Origin: Chitinophagaceae bacterium UBA3961
GTDB lineage: Bacteria; Bacteroidota; Bacteroidia; Chitinophagales; Chitinophagaceae
Direction of reading: 5' to 3'
DNA length: 12,354 nt
Assembly (NCBI GenBank): GCA_002385265.1
Contig: DGDD01000026.1
Coordinates: 1-12,354, forward strand
Part shown: positions 1-5,999 of the stretch, piece by piece
Position numbering within the stretch: position 1 is the first letter of the stretch
Layout of the letters: each line of letters begins with the position of its first letter
Notes under the pieces: model-generated
The model's database searches: none
Told to the model about the DNA's origin: nothing
The model's input: the letters and a program-made list of their open reading frames with translations, nothing else
Position numbers and translations under genes: made by a program

Positions 1-1
1 G

Positions 2-74
2 TGGTGTGGGGCGGGATCGAACCGCCGACACAAGGATTTTCAGTCCTTTGCTCTACCGACTGAGCTACCGCACC
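2..74 (-). tRNA. tRNA-Phe (anticodon GAA)
   Basis: Read on the minus strand, a full cloverleaf is present. The D arm closes with GCTC/GAGC, the anticodon stem is AAGGA/TCCTT around the loop CTGAAAA (anticodon GAA, Phe), and the T arm is GGCGG/CCGCC with a TTCGATC loop. The discriminator base is A at position 2. Position 1 supplies one C of the 3' end, and the window edge hides whether CCA is encoded. The acceptor stem GGTGCGG/CCACACC pairs except for a C5-A68 mismatch (bases 70 and 7), which is unusual but can be tolerated. The gene has its own promoter upstream and follows manC on the same strand after about 118 nt. Confidence 0.96.
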
Positions 75-133
75 AGTTCTAATATGTGCCTGATAATTAA
101 CTAGTTATATTTCCTAATCGCTCAACAGGGACG

Positions 134-165
134 CAAAAATAAGTCATCCCCGCCTTTCTACCAAA
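134..165 (-). promoter_or_regulatory. Bacteroidota-type promoter for tRNA-Phe
   Basis: On the minus strand, TTTG (165-162) is followed by exactly 20 nt and then TATTTTTG (141-134). This is a full match to the Bacteroidota sigma-ABfr pattern TTTG-N19-21-TAnnTTTG. Transcription would start near base 129, giving a leader of about 55 nt for 5' processing of the tRNA. The octamer TATTTTTG also covers the -33 position (169-162), so the box is present twice. Apart from this promoter and a 10-bp palindrome (TAACTAGTTA, about 97-106), I see nothing in the 118-nt gap between tRNA and manC. Confidence 0.72.
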
Positions 166-192
166 AATATCAACACTAAATCCACCATTTCA

Positions 193-1275
193 CTACAAAT
201 ATTTATCGCCCTTGTTGCGCTTCACCTCCGCCACATACTCCTTTATATCCTGCTCTTTTTCCCTTTTACAAATCAACAACACATCATCACTATCTACCAC
301 AATGAAATCCTCCAAGCCTTGCAACACCACCAACTTATCATTCTGCGAATGCACCATGTTTCTTAAACTGTCAAACACAATCACATTGTCTCCGGCAACC
401 GCATTCTCCAAATAATCCTTCTCCAAATTCTCATACGCACTGTTCCAAGTTCCCAAATCACTCCATCCAAAACTACTCGGAATCACATACACATTATCGG
501 CCTTCTCCATAATACCAAAGTCAATAGAAATATTGGTACACTGCGGATAAATCCTATTTATTGCCGTTACCTCTTCCGTGGTATTAAAAAATTCTCGCTC
601 GGCATGAAACACATCGTACATCTCCGGCAAAAATTTCTCAAAGGCCTTGATCACATTCTTCACCTGCCAAACGAAAATACCCGCATTCCATAAAAACTCA
701 CCACTCGATATAAAAGCCTTGGCCAGCTCTAGGTTTGGCTTCTCCGTAAAGGTCTTCACCTTATACACGTTGTTTGCCACTTCCTGTTGCTCATACTGAA
801 TATAACCATAACCCGTATTCGGATAGGTTGGCTTGATTCCCAAGGTTATGAGCGCATTGTGCTTCTGCACAAAACTCAAGGCCTCCAAACATACTTTCGT
901 AAAAGCAATATTATCTAGAATCAAATGATCGGCAGGAGCCACTATCAAGGTTCCATTGGGATCCAACTCTTGAACCTTAAATGAAATATAAGCAATACAA
1001 GGTGCTGTATTTTTTCTTGATGGCTCTCCTAATATATTCTGCAAAGGCAATTGAGGCAATTGCTTCTTTACAATATTGATGTATTCGTTGGAAGTAACTA
1101 CGTAAATATTCTCGGCAGGAATGAATGCAGCAAACCGATCGTATGTGGCTTGAATTAGAGTTTTGCCCGTATTCAAAATATCCAAAAACTGCTTTGGCAA
1201 GTTGGTTCTGCTCATGGGCCAAAATCGACTCCCGATTCCGCCCGCCATAATGGCCACATACTGGTTTTTATTCAT
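193..1275 (-). CDS. manC: mannose-1-phosphate guanylyltransferase (GDP-mannose pyrophosphorylase)
   Basis: The enzyme makes GDP-mannose from mannose-1-phosphate and GTP in the cytoplasm, the precursor of mannose, fucose and rhamnose residues in surface polysaccharides. The 360-aa protein has the nucleotidyltransferase signature at residues 11-30 (AGGIGSRFWP, then SRxxxPKQF), the PADH metal/nucleotide motif at 114-117, TGYGYI at 154-159, FTEKP at 176-180 and WNAGIF at 196-201. It lacks the C-terminal cupin/phosphomannose isomerase half of the roughly 470-aa bifunctional ManC/AlgA proteins, so it is the short single-function form common in Bacteroidota. The ATG at 1275 places the signature at the usual distance from the N terminus and has a weak AGGGA upstream. 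It lies 109 nt downstream of kpsF on the same strand, so the two may be cotranscribed. Confidence 0.93.
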   Translation of the reverse strand: MNKNQYVAIMAGGIGSRFWPMSRTNLPKQFLDILNTGKTLIQATYDRFAAFIPAENIYVVTSNEYINIVKKQLPQLPLQNILGEPSRKNTAPCIAYISFKVQELDPNGTLIVAPADHLILDNIAFTKVCLEALSFVQKHNALITLGIKPTYPNTGYGYIQYEQQEVANNVYKVKTFTEKPNLELAKAFISSGEFLWNAGIFVWQVKNVIKAFEKFLPEMYDVFHAEREFFNTTEEVTAINRIYPQCTNISIDFGIMEKADNVYVIPSSFGWSDLGTWNSAYENLEKDYLENAVAGDNVIVFDSLRNMVHSQNDKLVVLQGLEDFIVVDSDDVLLICKREKEQDIKEYVAEVKRNKGDKYL

Positions 1276-1365
1276 GTTTCCCTTGGTTTCTCGGTATTAA
1301 CGAACTGAACTCCCGTTTCGTATCTGTAAACATAGGATTTGGTTACATAATTTGTTAGGAGCCAC

Positions 1366-1379
1366 ATCTTTATAAAGAT
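1366..1379. repeat. 14-bp perfect palindrome between kpsF and manC
   Basis: ATCTTTATAAAGAT reads the same on both strands. It lies 5 nt after the kpsF stop and 90 nt before the manC start. On the minus strand, bases 1380-1373 read TATCTTTA, one base from the TAnnTTTG -7 box, but no -33 TTTG sits at the right distance. It may be an operator or part of a manC promoter, or it may be chance in AT-rich DNA. Confidence 0.25.
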
Positions 1380-1384
1380 AACAC

Positions 1385-2353
1385 CTATATCAATCCCTCG
1401 CGTATCAAATCGTGCAAATGAATAATGCCTACATAGTTTCCCTGCTCCAATACCACCAATTGATTCACATCTTGCTTTCTCATTTCATCCAATGCCACCA
1501 CCGCCAACACATCCGATTCAATTGTCTTTGGGGTCTTCGTCATAATGTCCTGCGCAACAATTCCCCCCAATTCTGAATGATGCTCCAGCATTCTTCTCAC
1601 GTCACCATCCGTAATAATCCCCAATAGCACTCCCTTCTCATCCAACACAGCCGTTACACCCAATCGCTTTTTCGATATCTCTAAGATTACTGTTTTAATA
1701 GAATCCTTCGGACTCACTACCGGCTTCTCATTATTTTTATACAAATCTGCCACATGCAAATACAATTTCTTACCCAACGCACCACCAGGATGAAACTTCG
1801 CAAAATCCTCGCTGGTAAAGCCTTTCAGCTCCATCAAAGCTACCGCCATGGCATCTCCCATCACCAACTGAGCCGTAGTACTTGAGGTAGGAGCCAAATT
1901 ATTCGGACAAGCTTCTTGCGATACCGTTGTATTCAAAACAATGTCACTGTTCTTCGACAAGAAACTCTCCGTATTGCCCACCATGCCAATCACAATATTC
2001 TTGAAATTCTTCACCAATGGAACCAATACTTTGATCTCCGGACTCTCCCCGCTTTTGCTGATAATCAACACCACATCATCGTTCTGAATCATCCCCAAAT
2101 CACCATGAATGGCATCGGCAGCATGCATGAAAACCGCCGGCGTACCGGTAGAATTCAAAGTGGCCACTATTTTCATCCCAATTACCGCACTCTTGCCAAT
2201 CCCACTTACCACCAATCTTCCCTTCATCTGATACACCGCTTCTACGGCTTTCACAAAGTCGGCATCAATAAAGGTTTCCAAATTGGCAATCGCCTGGGCT
2301 TCCAGCTTTACTGTTCTGGCTGCCACCGATTTAATGAGTGATCTGTCCGTCAT
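1385..2353 (-). CDS. kdsD: D-arabinose-5-phosphate isomerase (KpsF/GutQ/KdsD family)
   Basis: The enzyme interconverts ribulose-5-phosphate and arabinose-5-phosphate, the first step toward Kdo for lipopolysaccharide or capsule. From the ATG at 2353 the protein is 322 aa. A SIS sugar-phosphate isomerase domain covers about residues 30-200, with GIGKSA at 51-56, SKSGES at 99-104 and the family motif HPGGALGKKL at 188-197. Two CBS domains follow at about 212-258 and 270-319. This is the standard KdsD arrangement and length. An in-frame TTG at 2362 would add three residues, but it lies inside a perfect TAnnTTTG box, so ATG 2353 is the better start. Which paralogue it is (KdsD, KpsF or GutQ) cannot be decided from sequence, but the nearby manC favours a cell-surface role. 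Confidence 0.92.
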   Translation of the reverse strand: MTDRSLIKSVAARTVKLEAQAIANLETFIDADFVKAVEAVYQMKGRLVVSGIGKSAVIGMKIVATLNSTGTPAVFMHAADAIHGDLGMIQNDDVVLIISKSGESPEIKVLVPLVKNFKNIVIGMVGNTESFLSKNSDIVLNTTVSQEACPNNLAPTSSTTAQLVMGDAMAVALMELKGFTSEDFAKFHPGGALGKKLYLHVADLYKNNEKPVVSPKDSIKTVILEISKKRLGVTAVLDEKGVLLGIITDGDVRRMLEHHSELGGIVAQDIMTKTPKTIESDVLAVVALDEMRKQDVNQLVVLEQGNYVGIIHLHDLIREGLI

Positions 2354-2359
2354 AGGTCG

Positions 2360-2367
2360 CAAAATTA
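2360..2367 (-). promoter_or_regulatory. candidate -7 box for kdsD, almost at the start codon
   Basis: The minus strand reads TAATTTTG, a full match to TAnnTTTG, ending 6 nt before ATG 2353. The -33 position (2391-2388) reads TTCA, a half match to TTTG at 20-nt spacing. If used, the transcript would start within a few bases of the start codon and be leaderless or nearly so. Confidence 0.4.
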
Positions 2368-2443
2368 TCGTTTTTTGCCCCTTTTGTTGAATTATGACTT
2401 GTTTTTTACCATTTTAATAGCACCAGATAGCCCACTATTTTAG

Positions 2444-2451
2444 TAACTTCG
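2444..2451 (+). promoter_or_regulatory. candidate -7 box upstream of recQ
   Basis: TAACTTCG followed by CATCC is one base from TAnnTTTG, in a TTTTAGTAACTTCGCA setting that resembles many Bacteroidota promoters. No TTTG stands at the -33 position. It would give a recQ leader of about 135 nt. A second, weaker candidate, TACCTTAA at 2552-2559, would give a leader of about 28 nt. Confidence 0.35.
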
Positions 2452-2498
2452 CATCCCTCCAAAAAAATCGGGCTCTTTTACTTGCTTGCCGAATATGA

Positions 2499-2514
2499 GG
2501 ATTATTTATAATCC
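2499..2514. repeat. 7-bp inverted repeat in the recQ/kdsD divergent region
   Basis: GGATTAT and ATAATCC are perfect complements separated by TT. The two-base loop is too small for an RNA hairpin, so if it is functional it is more likely a DNA operator for a dimeric regulator. It lies about 80 nt upstream of recQ. Confidence 0.25.
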
Positions 2515-2592
2515 AAAGGGTTGAATTTCATTTTATGTCCGGCTTTTTTGGTACCTTAAGAAAAACCAATTGTGTGATGGAAACAATAGAGC

Positions 2593-4854
2593 ATGGCAAC
2601 TAAAAAATCGACAGCAGCCCCTAAAAAGGCAGCAAAACCAAAGAAATCAAGTTCTAAATATAGCAGCGAAGTGCTTCACGAAGCGCTTCAAGAACATTTT
2701 GGATTCGACGCATTCAAGGGCAACCAAGAAGCGATCATCCAAAACCTTCTGGCTGGAAAAGATACTTTTGTTATCAAACCAACCGGCGGTGGTAAAAGCT
2801 TGTGCTATCAACTACCTGCCATTTTAAGTGAAGGCGTAGCAATCATCGTGAGCCCCCTGATTGCATTAATGAAAAATCAGGTAGATCTGGTTCGCAGCTA
2901 TAGCAGTAAAGACAGCATCGCTCACTTCCTCAACTCCACGCTTACCAAAAAAGAAATCAAAGAAGTTCACGACGACTTGTTGGCGGGTCATACCAAAATG
3001 CTCTATGTGGCACCGGAAACCCTCACCAAACAAGAAAACCTTGAATTCTTTTCTGACCTTAAATTATCATTCTTCGCAGTAGACGAAGCGCACTGTATCT
3101 CAGAATGGGGACATGATTTCCGTCCGGAATACCGCCGTCTTCATGAAATGATGCAACAGATCAATCCCGATATTCCCGTGATTGCTCTTACTGCTACCGC
3201 TACTCCGAAAGTTCAAATTGACATCACCGAAAACCTCGGCCTTCGCGACCCACAAATTTTCATCTCCTCTTTCAACCGTCCCAATTTGTACTACGAAGTA
3301 CAACCCAAGATCAAGAAAGCACAAACCGATGAAAGCATCGTACGCTTCATCAAGAGTATGAAAACCAAGAGTGGTATCATCTATACTTTGAATAGAAAGA
3401 CCACCGAAGAAATGGCCGATATACTTATGGCAAACGGCATCAAAGCCGTTGCGTATCATGCAGGCTTAGATAGCAAACTAAGAGCAGAGCGTCAGGACCA
3501 ATTCCTGAACGAAGACGTACAAGTGATTTGCGCCACCATCGCCTTCGGTATGGGCATCGACAAACCCGATATCCGTTTCGTGATCCACTATAACATTCCG
3601 AAATCAATCGAAAACTTCTACCAAGAAACCGGCCGCGCCGGTCGCGATGGTTTGGAAGGCCGTTGTATTTTATATTATTCTCATAAAGACGTATCGAAAC
3701 TCGAACACTTAATGCGCGACAAGCCATTGAGCGAACGTGAGGTAGGCGCGCAATTGATCAATGAAACCGTAGCCTTTGCCGAAAGTGGAGTGTGTAGACG
3801 AAAAGTATTGATGAGTTATTTCGGCGAAACCTATGAGCAAGAGAATTGCAATGCTTGCGATAACTGCTTGCATCCAAAAGAAAAACACGAAGCGCAAGAC
3901 AATGTAGTGAAAGCACTCAAAGTGATCAAAGCGTTGGACGAACGCTTCGCCACAGAATACGTAGTGAACATTTTAATTGGAAGATTAACTCCAAATATTA
4001 CGATGTTCCGTCACGACGGCATTGCTGAATTCGGAATCGGTAACGATCAACCCGATCATTACTGGAATTCCTTGATTCGTCAAATGTTGTTGGAGAAACT
4101 GTTGAGTAAAGACATCGAAGATTACGGCGTATTAAAAATCACCAAACAAGGAACAGCCTTCGCGAAAAAACCGCACTCGTTCATGATGGTGATGAACAAT
4201 TTGTTTGAAGAAGCACATGCCGATGACGATGAAGGCGCAGAAGCAAATGCCGGTGGTGCAACGGATGAACGCTTGTTTGAAATGTTGAAGGAGTTGCGTC
4301 AGAAAGAATCAAAGAAAAAGGCCCTGCCTCCTTTCGTTATCTTCCTGGAAACTTCTCTGCAAGACATGGCAACGCTCTACCCCACTACTATTGCGGATCT
4401 CGACAAATGCTCGGGAGTAAGCAAAGGAAAAGCACTTCGCTATGGTAAACCCTTTGTGGAGTTGATTGCGAAATATGTGGAAGACAATAACATTGTTCGT
4501 CCCGATGATTTTGTGATGAAGAGCGTCGTGAACAAGAGCGGTAACAAAGTGTACATCATTCAACAAACCGATAAGAAAATTCCACTGGAAACCATCGCAG
4601 CTAATAAAAGTATGCGAATGGATGAATTATTGGAAGAGATGGAAACCATCGCAGCAAGCGGCACCCGCCTCAACCTCGATTACGCCATTGATGAAATGTT
4701 GGACGAAGAAGAACAAGAAGACATTCTCGAATACTTCAAAGGTTGCGAAACATCTTCCTTACAAGTAGCACTCGAAGAACTCGCTGATGGCAATTTCAAT
4801 TGGGAACAATTGAAAATCATGCGCATCAAATTCTTAGCTCAATACGGGATGTGA
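2593..4854 (+). CDS. recQ: ATP-dependent DNA helicase RecQ
   Basis: This is a 3'-5' DNA helicase for recombination repair and fork rescue. At 753 aa it is longer than the 609-aa E. coli protein. In order it has: a Lys/Ala/Ser-rich tail (1-25); motif 0 with Gln45; Walker A TGGGKS (64-69); DEAH (164-167) inside the RecQ signature running to FRPEY; the TAT motif (about 200-203); helicase C with motif VI QETGRAGRDG (344-353); zinc ligands Cys401, Cys419, Cys422 and Cys425; an RQC winged helix (about 435-535); an acidic linker (about 540-552); and an HRDC domain (about 575-635). A further tail of about 115 residues ends in an acidic helical segment. All key residues are present, so it should be active. 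ATG 2593 fits the domain spacing. It is a single gene, divergent from kdsD and convergent with the uptake operon. Confidence 0.95.
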   Translation: MATKKSTAAPKKAAKPKKSSSKYSSEVLHEALQEHFGFDAFKGNQEAIIQNLLAGKDTFVIKPTGGGKSLCYQLPAILSEGVAIIVSPLIALMKNQVDLVRSYSSKDSIAHFLNSTLTKKEIKEVHDDLLAGHTKMLYVAPETLTKQENLEFFSDLKLSFFAVDEAHCISEWGHDFRPEYRRLHEMMQQINPDIPVIALTATATPKVQIDITENLGLRDPQIFISSFNRPNLYYEVQPKIKKAQTDESIVRFIKSMKTKSGIIYTLNRKTTEEMADILMANGIKAVAYHAGLDSKLRAERQDQFLNEDVQVICATIAFGMGIDKPDIRFVIHYNIPKSIENFYQETGRAGRDGLEGRCILYYSHKDVSKLEHLMRDKPLSEREVGAQLINETVAFAESGVCRRKVLMSYFGETYEQENCNACDNCLHPKEKHEAQDNVVKALKVIKALDERFATEYVVNILIGRLTPNITMFRHDGIAEFGIGNDQPDHYWNSLIRQMLLEKLLSKDIEDYGVLKITKQGTAFAKKPHSFMMVMNNLFEEAHADDDEGAEANAGGATDERLFEMLKELRQKESKKKALPPFVIFLETSLQDMATLYPTTIADLDKCSGVSKGKALRYGKPFVELIAKYVEDNNIVRPDDFVMKSVVNKSGNKVYIIQQTDKKIPLETIAANKSMRMDELLEEMETIAASGTRLNLDYAIDEMLDEEEQEDILEYFKGCETSSLQVALEELADGNFNWEQLKIMRIKFLAQYGM

Positions 4855-4880
4855 TTTTTTTCGCTCCGCGAAAAAAATCA
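4852..4880. repeat. perfect 13-bp hairpin that includes the recQ stop codon
   Basis: The arm TGATTTTTTTCGC (4852-4864) and its exact complement GCGAAAAAAATCA (4868-4880) flank the loop TCC. The first three bases are the recQ stop codon. The transcript would fold into a stable stem at the mRNA 3' end, but no U tract follows, so it is not a classic terminator. It could protect the 3' end or be a snap-back repeat. Confidence 0.6.
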
Positions 4881-4888
4881 TCCGCCTG

Positions 4889-4914
4889 TCCCGAAAAGCA
4901 CAGCTTATTCGGGA
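4889..4914. repeat. stem-loop with TCCCGAA/TTCGGGA arms
   Basis: TCCCGAA (4889-4895) pairs with TTCGGGA (4908-4914), and inside it AAGC (4896-4899) pairs with GCTT (4903-4906) around the loop ACA, with one bulged A at 4907. This makes 11 base pairs in total. It lies 8 nt after the stop-codon hairpin, in non-coding DNA, and no U tract follows on the plus strand. It may be part of a dispersed palindromic element. Confidence 0.5.
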
Positions 4915-4949
4915 AGAGCGCAGCGATTCGAGATAACCCTAACGATTCA

Positions 4950-4991
4950 ATAAAAAATAGCACAGATTAGAAACTCAAGCTCTAATCTGTG
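4950..4991 (-). terminator. intrinsic terminator for the uptake operon
   Basis: CACAGATTAGA (4961-4971) and TCTAATCTGTG (4981-4991) form a perfect 11-bp stem with a 9-nt loop. On the minus strand the stem is followed by CTATTTTTTATT, a good U tract. It would end transcription coming from hmuV, about 250 nt past that gene's stop. For plus-strand recQ transcripts the same stem has no U tail, though it could still block readthrough between these convergent units. Confidence 0.72.
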
Positions 4992-5063
4992 TATCTATGG
5001 TATAGATTATGACGGAACAAATACGGTCAGCTTCTCAGCGCTGCGTTTCCGCCGCGATCATGC

Positions 5064-5098
5064 CCTGAGCGGTTCCTGAGCTTGTCGAAGGACGCCGC
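5064..5098. repeat. REP-like element with CCTGAGCTTGTCGAAGG core
   Basis: The core CCTGAGCTTGTCGAAGG (5075-5091) matches, from memory, a short palindromic word scattered between genes in many bacterial genomes. CCTGAGC also occurs just upstream (5064-5070). The block can fold as GCGG/CCGC (5069-5072 with 5095-5098) plus TCCT/AGGA (5074-5077 with 5089-5092). The surrounding DNA is GC-richer than the flanks. No gene is seen here. Confidence 0.45.
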
Positions 5099-5165
5099 GC
5101 CGCTACGGTTAAAAAAATAAAATTTAATGAGCAACGGGGTGAATCAGTCTTCCTAAAAACATGAA

Positions 5166-5205
5166 CCCTTTGTGCTACTTATTTCCCTTTGTGTCACTTT
5201 GTGAC
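5166..5205. repeat. CTTTGTG short repeats
   Basis: CCCTTTGTG occurs at 5166-5174 and again at 5185-5193, and ACTTTGTG follows at 5196-5203. GTCAC/GTGAC (5193-5197 with 5201-5205) form a small hairpin. Strings of this type recur between genes in many bacteria (memory of the pattern, not a search). A five-pair hairpin, GCAGC/GCTGC around GAA, follows at 5213-5225. This is the right part of the 386-bp gene-free stretch 4855-5240. Confidence 0.35.
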
Positions 5206-5240
5206 TCAGCAAGCAGCGAAGCTGCGAAAAACTCAAAACT

Positions 5241-5999
5241 CTATTTCACTACAATCCCCTTCCCCATCTCCACCTTCACCCCAAACACATCCTCCACCCA
5301 CTCATATTCATTGATCTCAATTCTATTCTTACAAAAAACAAGTTCCCCATCTTTCATTGCAGAAAGTGTATCCGCATACTGCAAGGCCAAATTTAGATCG
5401 TGAATCACCGCCACTACAATCATATCCTCGTGCATGGCAGCTTTTAATTCTTTCAGCAATTGATGTTGATATTTAATATCCAAATTATTCAACGGCTCAT
5501 CCAACAACAAACAAGCTCGTTTCCCTGAGATCAATCCATCTAGTTGCGCCAATACCCGCGCAAACTGAACACGCTGCTGCTCTCCACCACTTAAAGTTTG
5601 AAAAGAACGATCTAAAAACGCAGTAAGCGATAATTGAGCTGCTAGCTTTAACACCAGTTCTTCATCTGCTTTATTGGGTTGAAAATCGAAATAAGGATAC
5701 CGCCCCATCATGATCACTTCAAAAACAGTTAAGGGGAAATCGATGGGTTGCTGCTGACTCAACACCGCTCTTAACTTCGACAAATCCGATGTACTATACT
5801 GCTCTATATTCTTTCCAAATAATTCTACCACTCCCCGGCTCGGCTTTGTAATACCGGTTAACAGTTTCAACAGAGTTGACTTCCCCGAACCATTCGGACC
5901 CACAATTGCATGAAAACGTCCCTTATTCCATTGAGCTGAAATACCGGTAAGTATCTGCTTTTGACCTATGCTAAATTGTATGTCTTTTATGGTGATCAA
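5241..5999 (-). CDS. hmuV: haem/iron-complex ABC transporter ATP-binding protein
   Basis: This is the cytoplasmic ATPase that powers import through the FecCD-type permease encoded just upstream. All ABC motifs are present in the 252 aa: Walker A GPNGSGKST (34-42), a Gln-rich Q-loop QQQ (82-84), signature LSGGE (136-140), Walker B LLLDEP (164-169) and switch His200. The stretch LRAVLSQQQPIDFPLTVFEVIMMGR resembles HmuV more than FecE or BtuD (family memory), which is the main reason for the haem call. The length is normal for HmuV. Its ATG overlaps the permease stop by 4 nt (ATGA), so the two are translationally coupled. It is the last gene of the operon. A siderophore or cobalamin substrate remains possible. 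Confidence 0.88.
   Translation of the reverse strand: MITIKDIQFSIGQKQILTGISAQWNKGRFHAIVGPNGSGKSTLLKLLTGITKPSRGVVELFGKNIEQYSTSDLSKLRAVLSQQQPIDFPLTVFEVIMMGRYPYFDFQPNKADEELVLKLAAQLSLTAFLDRSFQTLSGGEQQRVQFARVLAQLDGLISGKRACLLLDEPLNNLDIKYQHQLLKELKAAMHEDMIVVAVIHDLNLALQYADTLSAMKDGELVFCKNRIEINEYEWVEDVFGVKVEMGKGIVVK

Noticed and set aside
97..106. TAACTAGTTA palindrome near the tRNA gene as an attachment site
   Set aside because: Ten bases in AT-rich DNA, on the 5' side of the tRNA rather than the 3' end used by integrases, with no integrase in the window.
1916..2341. Plus-strand open frame opposite kdsD
   Set aside because: It lies wholly antisense to a well-supported gene, is His/Asn-rich with no recognisable domain, and follows from the codon use of the opposite strand.
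2354..2362. Longer kdsD start at TTG 2362
   Set aside because: The TTG is part of a perfect TAnnTTTG box and an ATG follows three codons later, so the extension is unlikely to be transcribed.
3100..3897. Minus-strand open frames inside recQ
   Set aside because: They are antisense shadows of conserved helicase motifs with no start signals or domain features.
5161..5403. Plus-strand 80-codon frame running into the 3' end of hmuV
   Set aside because: Its first part is CTTTGTG repeat DNA and the rest is antisense to hmuV; no coding signal.
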